Assembly: GCF_004208525.1 (NCBI RefSeq) | Contig: NZ_SGIT01000001.1 | Coordinates: 682,001 to 746,000 of the forward strand | Reading direction: 5' to 3' | Origin: Sphingobacterium corticibacterium | GTDB lineage: Bacteria; Bacteroidota; Bacteroidia; Sphingobacteriales; Sphingobacteriaceae | Length of the DNA: 64,000 nucleotides | In this document: positions 37,540 to 45,209 of the stretch, in pieces | Numbering within the stretch: the first letter of the stretch is position 1 | Layout of the letters: the number at the start of each line of letters is the position of its first letter | Notes under the pieces: model-generated | Database searches by the model: none | What the model was told of the DNA's origin: nothing | What the model saw: only the letters and a program-made list of their open reading frames with translations | Made by a program: the position numbers and the translations under genes

Positions 37540-38748
37540 ATGAGTACGACATCATATTTATCAGATAGGATTAATAATTTATCCGAATCAGCGACCTTAA
37601 AAATGACAAAATTAGGGCGCGAATTAGCCTCTAAAGGTATTAACGTTATTAGTTTGAGTGTAGGAGAGCCAGACTTTAATACACCCGATAACGTGAAGGA
37701 TGCAGCAAAAAAAGCGCTAGACGAAAACTATACACGTTATTCTCCGGTACCGGGTTATCCAGAACTCCGCCAAGCCATTGTGAACAAATTGAAAAATGAA
37801 AACGGGTTGGATTATGAGCCTTCGCAGATTGTGGTATCTACGGGTGCGAAACAATCACTTTCTAACGTTATCTTGACATTGATCAATCCCGGTGATGAGG
37901 TTATTATCCCTACACCATACTGGGTCTCTTATTCAGAGATGGTCGTTTTGGCAGAAGGAAAATCCGTATTTATCGATACGGATATTGATTCGGATTTCAA
38001 GATCACTGCTGCGCAATTGGAAGCAGCTATTACGCCGAAAACAAAATTGTTTATGTTCTCTTCACCTTGTAATCCAACAGGTTCGGTTTATAGCAAGGAA
38101 GAATTAGCAGCATTAGCTAAGGTTTTCGAGAAATATCCCCATATTTTCATCTTGTCTGACGAAATTTATGAACATATTAATTTTATCGACAAACATGAAT
38201 CTATCGCCCAATTCGAATCTATCCGTGATCGCGTTATCATTGTAAATGGTTTTTCCAAGGCTTTTGCGATGACAGGTTGGCGTTTAGGGTATATAGCTGC
38301 CAATAAGGAAATTGCTGCCGCGAACGATAAATTACAGGGACAAACGACTTCTGGGACTTGTTCCATTGCACAACGAGCAGGTATTATTGCTTATAATGAT
38401 GGGTTGGAAAGCGTAAATGAAATGAAAGAAGCATTTTTACGCAGACGCCAACTTGTATATGATTTATTGAATGATATTCCGGGAGTGAAAACAAATCTCC
38501 CAGAAGGAGCATTTTATTTCTTCCCCGAAATCAGTTCGTTTTTTGGAAAAAAAGATGCACAAGGCAATGTAATTAAAGATTCCTCAGATCTTGCGCTATA
38601 TCTGCTCAATGAAGGACATGTCGCAACGGTTGGAGGTGATTCTTTTGGAAATAACAACTACATCCGTCTTTCGTATGCTGCTTCAGATGAAAACTTGAAG
38701 GAGGCTCTTCGGCGGATAAAAGAGGCGTTAGGAAGGTTGTCTTCTTAG
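37540..38748 (+). CDS. Class I/II pyridoxal phosphate aminotransferase (aspartate aminotransferase-like)
   Basis: A 402-residue fold-type I enzyme of the AspC Ib-like group. Motifs: ISLSVGEPDFNTPDNV at the N-terminus, YSPVPGYPELRQAI, SSPCNPTGSVYSKEEL (the Asn facing PLP), LSDEIYEH (Asp and Tyr binding PLP) and NGFSKAFAMTGWRLGY with the Schiff-base Lys. The C-terminal Arg that binds the alpha-carboxylate is in NYIRLSYAAS. It probably transfers the amino group between aspartate (or another amino acid) and 2-oxoglutarate in the cytosol. Monocistronic, divergent from the asparaginase gene. Confidence 0.92.
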   Translation: MSTTSYLSDRINNLSESATLKMTKLGRELASKGINVISLSVGEPDFNTPDNVKDAAKKALDENYTRYSPVPGYPELRQAIVNKLKNENGLDYEPSQIVVSTGAKQSLSNVILTLINPGDEVIIPTPYWVSYSEMVVLAEGKSVFIDTDIDSDFKITAAQLEAAITPKTKLFMFSSPCNPTGSVYSKEELAALAKVFEKYPHIFILSDEIYEHINFIDKHESIAQFESIRDRVIIVNGFSKAFAMTGWRLGYIAANKEIAAANDKLQGQTTSGTCSIAQRAGIIAYNDGLESVNEMKEAFLRRRQLVYDLLNDIPGVKTNLPEGAFYFFPEISSFFGKKDAQGNVIKDSSDLALYLLNEGHVATVGGDSFGNNNYIRLSYAASDENLKEALRRIKEALGRLSS

Positions 38749-38779
38749 CATTTTTTGTCTACGAATATGTTAAATATTA

Positions 38780-38807
38780 GTAGAGACGCAACATGTTGCG
38801 TCTCTAC
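38780..38807. repeat. Perfect 28-bp palindrome, copy 2 of the AGAGACGCAA element
   Basis: GTAGAGACGCAACA and its exact complement, with no loop. It shares the AGAGACGCAA/TTGCGTCTCT core with 4447-4482. It lies between the aminotransferase and the transporter gene and could terminate the former. Confidence 0.75.
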
Positions 38808-38822
38808 TTCATATAGATCTGT

Positions 38823-39791
38823 ATGAAACTGAAATTCGATGGCTTTATTCTGGCTCTATTTTGTTTCATTGTTTTAGCTTATTACTTTCCGCAGCTATAT
38901 CTGTGGCAGGGCGGACAGATAATCGGATTGACAACAAGCATCGGTGTATCCCTGATCTTCTTTTTCTACGGACTTAAATTAAGTTTCCAACAATTGAAAG
39001 TAGGACTACGCAATTGGAAACTTCACCTACTGGTACAAGGAGCAACCTTTGTCCTATTTCCGCTGCTCTTACTACCATTTTATCCATTTGTCCAAAACGA
39101 ATTACAGTACGATTTTTGGCTCTCTTTTTTCTTTTTGGCAGCATTGCCATCCACAGTGTCTTCTTCTGTGGTGATGGTTTCCATTGCCCGAGGGAATATT
39201 TCGGCCGCGATTTTCAATGCTAGTATATCGGGATTGATAGGTGTGATTATTACGCCATTATGGATGCAGTTTTTTCTTGATTTTGGCGAGATTGATGTTT
39301 TTGGCGATGTGTATTGGGGTTTGATAAAGGAAATTATTATCCCGGTTATTGCAGGGCTACTATTGCAGCCGTATTTGGGTAAATGGGCTTTAAGATATAA
39401 TCGACAATTAACGTTGTTCGACAAATCCGTTATTTTACTCATTGTCTATTGTAGTTTCGCTGAATCATTTGTAAGTGGCGTGTTTGAAAGCATGGGGAAG
39501 TTATATTTGCTATGGACTTTTGTAGGTGTAGTGCTATTGTTTATACTTGTCTACGGATTGATTTATGTGTTCGCTAAATTTGTCCTCAACTTCAATAGGG
39601 AAGATTGTATAACGGCCTTGTTCTGTGGTTCAAAAAAATCATTGACTCACGGGTCGGTATTTGGAAAATTTCTGTTTGCCCACTCCATTAGCGCAGGTCT
39701 ATATTTTTTGCCGCTAATGATTTTCCATGCTTTTCAGATATTGGTCGTTACGGTGATAGCACAACGATATCATCGTGAAGATACTATTTAA
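38823..39791 (+). CDS. Bile acid:sodium symporter family (SBF-like/YfeH) transporter
   Basis: A 322-residue membrane protein with about nine or ten helices. It starts KFDGFILALFCFIVLAYYFPQL and contains FFFYGLKLSFQQLKVG and LPSTVSSSVVMVSIARGN, the motif with the helix break expected in the BASS/SBF superfamily, plus ALFCGSKKSLTHGSVFGK. YfeH-type members are sodium-coupled organic anion transporters; the substrate is unknown. The 3' end overlaps the convergent DUF4268 gene by 8 bases. Confidence 0.88.
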   Translation: MKLKFDGFILALFCFIVLAYYFPQLYLWQGGQIIGLTTSIGVSLIFFFYGLKLSFQQLKVGLRNWKLHLLVQGATFVLFPLLLLPFYPFVQNELQYDFWLSFFFLAALPSTVSSSVVMVSIARGNISAAIFNASISGLIGVIITPLWMQFFLDFGEIDVFGDVYWGLIKEIIIPVIAGLLLQPYLGKWALRYNRQLTLFDKSVILLIVYCSFAESFVSGVFESMGKLYLLWTFVGVVLLFILVYGLIYVFAKFVLNFNREDCITALFCGSKKSLTHGSVFGKFLFAHSISAGLYFLPLMIFHAFQILVVTVIAQRYHREDTI

Positions 39792-40248
39792 ATAGTTCAA
39801 ACCCATATTTTGCGTTACTCCAAAATTGGTCTAAAGCGATAATACGTGGTTTGAAGAAATTGATCAAGGTAGGCCAATCCTCTGCTTTAAAAACGGAAAC
39901 GTTTTTGTCGAGTTCTATTCCGATACGAGTGGTGTTTTTGCCGTATTCATCATAGTGGTTTTCACTCCATATCCACTCTTCTCCAAGTTCGGCATGCAAT
40001 ACATTTTTGTATTCTTTAAATTGCGTAAACATCAATTCCCGTATACCTTCATCTGGATGGCTGATTGCTACATAAATTTTTGCAGTTTTATGGTCTGCTT
40101 CCATACGGAAGTAAAGATGTTTGATGCCTGTTTTATAATTAACCCAATTGATTTTTAACCCGTCTTCATTTGGAACCAAGGACATAAACCGACCAAAACT
40201 TGTCCAAAACTGCTCTTTTAATTTTTTTGCTTCCTCTTTTGAATACAA
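39784..40248 (-). CDS. DUF4268 domain protein
   Basis: A 154-residue cytosolic protein, starting YSKEEAKKLKEQFWTSFGRFM, with LYFRMEADHKTAKIYVAISH, WSENHYDEYGKNTTRIGI and the C-terminal aromatic stretch LDQFWSNAKYGFELFK. This matches DUF4268, seen also fused to endonuclease-like domains, though this copy is stand-alone. No catalytic site is evident. Function unknown. Confidence 0.8.
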   Translation of the reverse strand: MYSKEEAKKLKEQFWTSFGRFMSLVPNEDGLKINWVNYKTGIKHLYFRMEADHKTAKIYVAISHPDEGIRELMFTQFKEYKNVLHAELGEEWIWSENHYDEYGKNTTRIGIELDKNVSVFKAEDWPTLINFFKPRIIALDQFWSNAKYGFELFK

Positions 40249-40369
40249 TATCTTTTGCTGAAAATGTTACTGCCAGTGATTACTAAAAACTTCATAGATG
40301 TCTCATGAAAGTTTTCCAAAACTATCAATTAATAGCCAAACTTTTATAACACTTTTTGGTTTAGTCTGT

Positions 40370-40903
40370 ATGGATAGAAAAAAATCATTATTGTTGTTGG
40401 CAGCAGTAGCGGCAGGTACAACTTTATATAATTTGCTGAAGCCCGTTAAATCGAATATAGCGGTGGTACAAGGTTTCCAGAAGGAAAAATATCTAGGAGA
40501 GTGGTATGAGATTGCCCGTATGGATTTTTATTGGGAAAAAAATCTTAAAAATGTACTGGCTACCTATGCTTTGAATGACGATAGCAGTATCCAGGTCAAT
40601 AATCAGGGATATGATATGGCAAAAGAAAAATATAAGCAAAGCATTGGCAGAGCAAAGTTCGTTAGAACAGAAGAGGAGGGGGCTTTGAAGGTTTCTTTTT
40701 TCGGTCCGTTTTATTCCGGATATAACGTTGTGATGATTGATGATGATTATCGTTATGCTTTGGTGTTCGGCGAAAATCTTGATTATATGTGGATACTATC
40801 ACGGGATAAAACAATACCGGATGATGTTAAGCAGAAGTATCTCGCTTATGCTAGACGTTCAGGATATGCGATTGATAAATTGGTGTGGACGTTACAGGAA
40901 TAA
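40370..40903 (+). CDS. Lipocalin family protein (Blc-like)
   Basis: The start at 40370 (MDRKKSLLLLAAVAAGTTLY) is chosen over 40298 because it puts a signal or anchor segment at the N-terminus; the product is 177 residues. The lipocalin signature is YLGEWYEIARMDFYWE (about 39-54), followed by beta-strands and YALVFGENLDYMWILSRDK, the typical third motif. There is no lipobox Cys, unlike E. coli Blc, so it may stay anchored by its N-terminal helix. Likely ligand: a small hydrophobic molecule or lipid. Confidence 0.88.
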   Translation: MDRKKSLLLLAAVAAGTTLYNLLKPVKSNIAVVQGFQKEKYLGEWYEIARMDFYWEKNLKNVLATYALNDDSSIQVNNQGYDMAKEKYKQSIGRAKFVRTEEEGALKVSFFGPFYSGYNVVMIDDDYRYALVFGENLDYMWILSRDKTIPDDVKQKYLAYARRSGYAIDKLVWTLQE

Positions 40904-40907
40904 TAAG

Positions 40908-40944
40908 AAATAGGCAAGGGTTAAATAATAATCCTTGCCTATTT
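40908..40944. terminator. Bidirectional terminator between the lipocalin gene and tRNA-Gly
   Basis: Perfect 12-bp arms AAATAGGCAAGG (40908-40919) and CCTTGCCTATTT (40933-40944) with a 13-base AT loop. It is four bases after the lipocalin stop and five bases beyond the tRNA-Gly 3' end on the other strand. Confidence 0.8.
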
Positions 40945-40948
40945 TCGA

Positions 40949-41025
40949 TGGTGGAGAATATCGGAGTCGAACCGATGACCTTTTGGCTGCCAGCCAAACG
41001 CTCTAGCCAGCTGAGCTAATCCCCC
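40949..41025 (-). tRNA. tRNA-Gly (GCC)
   Basis: 77 bases with an encoded CCA end. The acceptor GGGGGAT pairs with ATTCTCC (two G-U pairs). The D arm contains TTAGCTCAGCTGG. The anticodon arm TTTGG-CTGCCAG-CCAAA gives anticodon GCC, and the T arm is TCGG-TTCGACT-CCGA. The discriminator base is A. Confidence 0.88.
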
Positions 41026-41159
41026 TTTTTTTAAAATCATTCAAACTTAGATAAAATGCTTTGCATTCACAAACTGAATGTTAAATAAGTTCATGCAGCA
41101 TACCGTTAAAAATAAAAAAGTGTATCGTACCTAATAGAAAAAATCATCATGAGGATTTA

Positions 41160-41519
41160 TTACCTTAAAATCTTTTCCATCTTTCTGCCTTTCGCCAGTT
41201 CGTCCACCAACTTGTCTAAATATCGGACTTGTCTTGTTAAGGGGTTTTCAATTTCTTCTATCCGATAGCCACAAATTACACCGGTTATGAGCGATGCGTT
41301 AGGGTTAAGATTAGCTCTCTCAAACAATATTTCAAAGGTTATGTTTTCATCAATAAGTTCTTGTAGTTTTTTGTTATCAAATCCCGTCAGCCACTCGATG
41401 ACTTGATGTAACTCTTCTATTGTTCTACCTTTGTTTTTCACTTTGATCACGTAATGGGGATAAACGGAAGCAAATGTCATTTTTGCTATTCGTTCATTAT
41501 GTTCAGAAGTTGTTTTCAT
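41160..41519 (-). CDS. DUF2200 domain protein
   Basis: A 119-residue cytosolic protein. IAKMTFASVYPHYVIKVKNKGRT, IIEWLTGF-like VIEWLTGFDNKKL, and TGVICGYRIEEIENPL are the DUF2200 blocks. The family is widespread and resembles a small alpha/beta fold of the YdhG/DUF1801 kind; no catalytic residues are recognised. Monocistronic. Confidence 0.85.
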   Translation of the reverse strand: MKTTSEHNERIAKMTFASVYPHYVIKVKNKGRTIEELHQVIEWLTGFDNKKLQELIDENITFEILFERANLNPNASLITGVICGYRIEEIENPLTRQVRYLDKLVDELAKGRKMEKILR

Positions 41520-41757
41520 TTCAGATTTTTTTGTGTTTCAGTCGCCTCTGATAAACTTAAATGCTTAAATATACGAAATGTAGGTCTAAGGAGTAGGGCA
41601 TAGTTGATTTTATTGTTAGTCTCATCAAGTCAAAAAAAGACGATTGTAAAATAAATTCAGACGAACATTTTTCATATAAAAGATGTTCTTATATAGAAGA
41701 CTAACGATACGTTAAAGAAAAAAGATATACATTATGAGCATAGTTATAAAAATAGAT

Positions 41758-42024
41758 ATGTTGAAAAAAAATTGCTTAGCAAGCATAATACTGATGAGTA
41801 TACTATTCAGCGCTTGTAACGGAGGATCAAGACCATCATCTGCGGATAGGACCGATTCTCTTTCGCAACCCATCGAAGATAATGGTGTCCCGTTGAATAA
41901 TCTAGAACGAAATAGAGATACGGATACTGTCGATCAGCAACTAGAAAATAATTCCGGCGTTCCATTAGATAATTTGAACCGCGACAACAGTAAGGATACG
42001 ATTAACCGCCCGGGTTTAAATTGA
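41758..42024 (+). CDS. Small lipoprotein with an internal duplication
   Basis: The start at 41758 (MLKKNCLASIILMSILFSAC) gives a clean signal peptide with a lipobox ending in FSAC; an earlier in-frame ATG at 41734 adds eight residues. The 88-residue product has a mature part that is hydrophilic and disordered-looking. It contains two similar segments, NGVPLNNLERNRDTDTV and SGVPLDNLNRDNSKDTI, about 28 residues apart. No known family recognised; the GVPLxNL unit is unusual. A strong terminator follows. Confidence 0.65.
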   Translation: MLKKNCLASIILMSILFSACNGGSRPSSADRTDSLSQPIEDNGVPLNNLERNRDTDTVDQQLENNSGVPLDNLNRDNSKDTINRPGLN

Positions 42025-42033
42025 GCATCTTTC

Positions 42034-42082
42034 GCAAAAAATAAAGCCCGACCTATTATAGGGGTCGGGCTTTATTTTTTGC
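42034..42082. terminator. Strong bidirectional terminator
   Basis: Perfect 20-bp arms (42034-42053 and 42063-42082) with GCCCGACC core, a 9-base loop and A/T tracts on both sides. It serves the small lipoprotein gene on the plus strand and the tRNA-Ser gene on the minus strand, whose 3' end touches it. Confidence 0.9.
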
Positions 42083-42169
42083 AGAGAGAGCGGGATTCGA
42101 ACCCGCGATACGGTCATCCCGTATACAGACTTTCCAGGTCTGCTCTTTCAACCACTCAGACATCTCTCT
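42082..42169 (-). tRNA. tRNA-Ser (GGA)
   Basis: 88 bases, class II tRNA with a long variable arm (TATACGGGATGACCGTA). Acceptor AGAGAGA/TCTCTCT, discriminator G as usual for serine tRNAs, anticodon loop CTGGAAA giving GGA, T arm GCGGG-TTCGAAT-CCCGC. CCA is not encoded. Confidence 0.92.
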
Positions 42170-42252
42170 TTTCGGTGTGCAAATATACAATATTTATATT
42201 TTAAACCTAATTTTAAATCTTTTTTAATAAATTGAAAAGATGAAAGGACTGT

Positions 42253-42286
42253 TGACATACAGTTGTCATTCCATGCCATAATTTTG
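42253..42286 (+). promoter_or_regulatory. Promoter/operator region of the DinB-like gene
   Basis: TGACA-N6-TGTCA palindrome at 42253-42268 just upstream of TAATTTTG at 42279-42286, a perfect TAnnTTTG -7 element. The leader to the ATG at 42342 would be about 50 bases. The palindrome could be the site of the convergent WYL regulator. Confidence 0.45.
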
Positions 42287-42341
42287 TTACAGTAATAAGA
42301 TTTATAAAAGACTATTTATTGATTTTTAATTATTTAACGGT

Positions 42342-42815
42342 ATGGGAACCACAGCAATTTTAACAAAGGAAGAGTTTTTGAAACATTGGTTAGGGCATCG
42401 CGATCTGACTCGTCGAACATTGGAAAAATTTCCAGAAAAAGAGCTTTTTGATTTTTCAATAGGGGGTATGCGATCTTTTTCGGAATTGATCATGGAATTA
42501 TTGTCCATCGCCGAACCCGGACTGCGAGGAATCGTAGAAATAGATAATCAACCTTATAATCACAAATTAGCTTTGAACACAAAAGAAGATCTTTTAGCAA
42601 AATGGGATGCAGATACGCCGAAAATCATTGAGCTGTTCAATCAGATTCCGGAAGAAGACTTTCATTTGGTGCATAATTTATTCGGCGAATATAAATTTCC
42701 TATATACAGTAACCTGTTATATTTTATTGACAACGAAATTCACCACCGGGCACAAGGGTTTGTGTATCTACGGGCGCTGGGTATTGAGCCTCCTTTTTTC
42801 TGGGACAGACCATAA
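42342..42815 (+). CDS. DinB-like (DinB superfamily) metal-binding four-helix protein
   Basis: A 157-residue protein of the DinB/YfiT fold. The metal-ligand histidines expected for the fold are in WLGHRDLTRRTLE (about 20) and in the C-terminal NEIHHRAQGFVYLRALG (about 130-147), which ends with the common IEPPFFW motif. Some relatives are bacillithiol- or mycothiol-dependent transferases, others have unknown roles. It converges on a YafY/WYL regulator, an arrangement common for DinB-like genes and suggestive of regulation by it. Confidence 0.82.
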   Translation: MGTTAILTKEEFLKHWLGHRDLTRRTLEKFPEKELFDFSIGGMRSFSELIMELLSIAEPGLRGIVEIDNQPYNHKLALNTKEDLLAKWDADTPKIIELFNQIPEEDFHLVHNLFGEYKFPIYSNLLYFIDNEIHHRAQGFVYLRALGIEPPFFWDRP

Positions 42816-42842
42816 CGCAATTGTCGAGAGTTGTAATTTGAT

Positions 42843-42879
42843 AAAGTGCCCTATGTGATTTTAGTAACGTGGGGCATTT
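42843..42879. terminator. Terminator between DinB-like and WYL genes
   Basis: AAAGTGCCCTA pairs with TGGGGCATTT (with G-T pairs) over a loop of about 17 bases and is followed by T's. It lies between the two convergent stops. Confidence 0.55.
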
Positions 42880-42880
42880 T

Positions 42881-43837
42881 TTATGAAGTAAATTTAACCT
42901 GAATATTGGCCAGTAATGCTTTGACATGTTCTTTGAGTTTCTCCGGCTCTAAAATACGTGCTTGATCCGCAAACATGAGATACCAGCGGGCAAACTCCTG
43001 TTCCATGTTTCTACAGGCGAAGGTCATCATAACCTCCGTGTCAATTATCTCTTCCGATACAAACCCATAATAGGAGCGTTCCCATTCCATATAACGCGCG
43101 TATGCAAAAGGTACAGCTATTCGTATGGTTATGGTTGGCGCAGGTTCTTCTTTTTCTAGATAATGTGATAATGACTTATGCGTTCTGGTAAAAGGAGTAG
43201 ATGCTAGTTGGATTCGTTGGATTCGATCGATGCGAAATTGCCGATAATCTTTTCGCAGGTGACAGTAAGCGATAAAATACCAATAGTTTCCCTGGTGAAA
43301 TACACCTACGGGTTCGATTTCCCGATGTACGGCGGTACTGTACGTACCGCTCTGATAATCCATATTAACCATTTTATGTTGAGCGATACTTTCAAATAAT
43401 ATGGATAGTGCAGAAGGTACGTTTTCGTTAAATCGATGTGTTAGCGAGCCCATTAACATATTTTCTTCCAGTAACGTTACATTTAGCTTCTCGTTGTAGC
43501 GAAGGTAGGCTTTGATTTTATTGAGTGCAGAACTAAAATGCCGGAACAGATCAGGATCTACAAATTTCTGCATCAACTTTTCTGCTGCAGCAAGAGTTAA
43601 TATTTCTTCCTTAGAAAATTTAGTGGGTGGCAACCGGTATCCCTCCACCAGTCCGTAGCCTGTGCCTGCTTCGCCGTAAATGGGAATACCCGCTTGTTCC
43701 AGTGCTTTTATATCACGATAAATTGTTCGTTGGCTAACTTCAAATTGTTCGGCAAGATCCTGTGCCTTCACAATAGGTTTTGCCTGCAGTTGAAAGTAAA
43801 TAGCAACAATCCTATTAAACCGCTTTGTAACCTCCAT
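42881..43837 (-). CDS. YafY-type transcriptional regulator with WYL domain
   Basis: The start at 43837 (MEVTKRFNRIVAIYFQLQ) fits the family; the longer in-frame start at 43936 runs into the upstream terminator. The product is 318 residues: an N-terminal DeoR-type winged helix (about 1-65: KAQDLAEQFEVSQRTIYRDIKALE), a linker with GYGLVEGYRLPP, and a WYL domain (about 140-235: NYWYFIAYCHLRKDYRQFRIDRI). A C-terminal WCX extension completes it (about 240-315). WYL domains sense nucleic acid or nucleotide ligands in several regulators. Probable target: the convergent DinB-like gene. Confidence 0.9.
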   Translation of the reverse strand: MEVTKRFNRIVAIYFQLQAKPIVKAQDLAEQFEVSQRTIYRDIKALEQAGIPIYGEAGTGYGLVEGYRLPPTKFSKEEILTLAAAEKLMQKFVDPDLFRHFSSALNKIKAYLRYNEKLNVTLLEENMLMGSLTHRFNENVPSALSILFESIAQHKMVNMDYQSGTYSTAVHREIEPVGVFHQGNYWYFIAYCHLRKDYRQFRIDRIQRIQLASTPFTRTHKSLSHYLEKEEPAPTITIRIAVPFAYARYMEWERSYYGFVSEEIIDTEVMMTFACRNMEQEFARWYLMFADQARILEPEKLKEHVKALLANIQVKFTS

Positions 43838-43858
43838 GCAGTAAAAGTAAACATTTTG

Positions 43859-43899
43859 AAACGAAAGAAAGCCAATCTTAGATTGGCTTTCTTTCGTTT
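43859..43899 (-). terminator. Terminator of the small lipoprotein gene
   Basis: Perfect 19-bp arms (43859-43877 and 43881-43899) with a three-base TTA loop; core AAGCCAATC. It lies 12 bases after the stop of the lipoprotein gene on the minus strand and just upstream of the WYL gene. Confidence 0.88.
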
Positions 43900-43911
43900 T
43901 ATGTCTCTTTT

Positions 43912-44289
43912 TTAGCGAGAACAATCGGCCGTCCATGTGCGACCGTCTCTTAGATAAGCAATCTTCAAGCTGGATGCTGTAATCCGGATGGTTCCGAGTT
44001 CTCCGCCGTTAAAGACGAGCGTGTTATTTTCGCCTTTTTCCATGGTAATATCACCTAAAGTTGGAATACCGTCCGAAAAATTGAAGGTATAATTATTGCC
44101 GACTTTTGTAACGGTGACCGAACCGTTTGTCTCGGGTACGTCTTCGTCATCAGAACTATTAAAAGAAACTGATCCTTCATACTTTCCCAAAAACAAATCA
44201 TTGTCCGCGGGATCATCGTCTTTACTACAAGAGCTAAACGCGATAAATGTAATAAACAATAAACTCAAAATTTTAATACTCGTTTTCAT
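43912..44289 (-). CDS. Small lipoprotein, beta-rich, unknown function
   Basis: A 125-residue lipoprotein: signal peptide with lipobox FSSC (about residue 21) followed by the acidic SKDDD stretch, typical of surface lipoproteins of Bacteroidota. The mature part reads as alternating beta strands (GKYEGSVSF, GSVTVTKVGNNYTFNFS, NNTLVFNGGELGTIRI, LKIAYLRDGRTWTADC), like a small lipocalin-type barrel. No named family recognised. Confidence 0.75.
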   Translation of the reverse strand: MKTSIKILSLLFITFIAFSSCSKDDDPADNDLFLGKYEGSVSFNSSDDEDVPETNGSVTVTKVGNNYTFNFSDGIPTLGDITMEKGENNTLVFNGGELGTIRITASSLKIAYLRDGRTWTADCSR

Positions 44290-44368
44290 ATAATCTAATT
44301 TAGTAAATCTTAAAACTGTTACAGATATATTACAATCGAAATGCCAGTTAGCATTTTGTTAACAAAAA

Positions 44369-44842
44369 TTAACGTTCTTGATCTGTTGCTTTTGTTGCAC
44401 CTTTTATTTGTTCGACGATTTCTTGTTGAAGCGTTGCTTGGCTTTTAAGCATGGCGGTCGTGCTTTCCGTAAAGCTTCCTGCATTAGAAAGAATCTCCTG
44501 AAAAATACGAAGCAATGTATTTTCCGTTTTTTCGCAGACTTCGATGACCTGGTCGCGTCCGATTGCCTCTACCGAAGGTTTTTCTTCTTGCCAGCGCGTA
44601 TATAGATTGCCGGCCACCCATTCCCGTTCAGAAAATGGACTATCCTCTTTGGCTAGCACACCATTGAGCTCCGATTTGAATTGCTGTGTTAGTTGCATAC
44701 ATTTTTCCAAAAACGCTATCAAGTCTATATCCTTGTTGGCATCAGCAGAAGAAATAATTGCGCGGTAAATTTCAACACGCTCTGTAAGGATCTGAATAAG
44801 ATCGTGCAGCTGTGTGGCATGTGTATTTGTGTTGTTTTCCAT
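44369..44842 (-). CDS. Probable PA2169/DUF2383-like four-helix bundle protein
   Basis: The start is placed at 44842 (MENNTNTHATQLHDLIQ); one upstream in-frame codon pair is possible. A 157-residue, all-helical acidic protein. HDLIQILTERVEIYR, DIDLIAFLEKCMQLTQQFKSEL and VIEVCEKTENTLLRIFQEIL show the helices of the DUF2383 ferritin-like fold. Relatives are often stress-induced. The usual Glu/His metal ligands are only partly visible, so iron binding is uncertain. Confidence 0.6.
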   Translation of the reverse strand: MENNTNTHATQLHDLIQILTERVEIYRAIISSADANKDIDLIAFLEKCMQLTQQFKSELNGVLAKEDSPFSEREWVAGNLYTRWQEEKPSVEAIGRDQVIEVCEKTENTLLRIFQEILSNAGSFTESTTAMLKSQATLQQEIVEQIKGATKATDQER

Positions 44843-44944
44843 AAACAAATAAGATATTGTCTATTCTATGAACAATTTCATCGGGATTCAGTTTCTAATA
44901 AGAGAAGTATTAACGCTTAAGTTTTATAATTATATAAATTCAAT

Positions 44945-45190
44945 ATGGAAACCAGTCTAATTACCAAGGAGCAACTTGACAAGATTGTAGAGCGAGTAGA
45001 AGGAGAATTTCGGGCATATTTCACATCGGAGGAATCAAAAGTAAATTCGTTACGCGATTGTTTTTTTAAGCCGGAGATATATGAGAAAGAGAAGTTATTA
45101 AGCCTAGATCAGGAGATATTTCAGTTGCTTCCGAAAGAGATTCAAGAAAAAACACACGAGTTGATTGCCGAGTTGACGAAAGTAGATTGA
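44945..45190 (+). CDS. Small hypothetical protein
   Basis: An 81-residue, Glu/Lys-rich, probably helical protein (LDKIVERVEGEFRAYF, LLPKEIQEKTHELIAEL). No signal peptide or recognised family. It sits between two minus-strand genes and is transcribed alone. Codon use and amino acid content look like a real gene, but support is limited. Confidence 0.5.
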   Translation: METSLITKEQLDKIVERVEGEFRAYFTSEESKVNSLRDCFFKPEIYEKEKLLSLDQEIFQLLPKEIQEKTHELIAELTKVD

Positions 45191-45209
45191 TATGTAACAA
45201 ACATAAATG

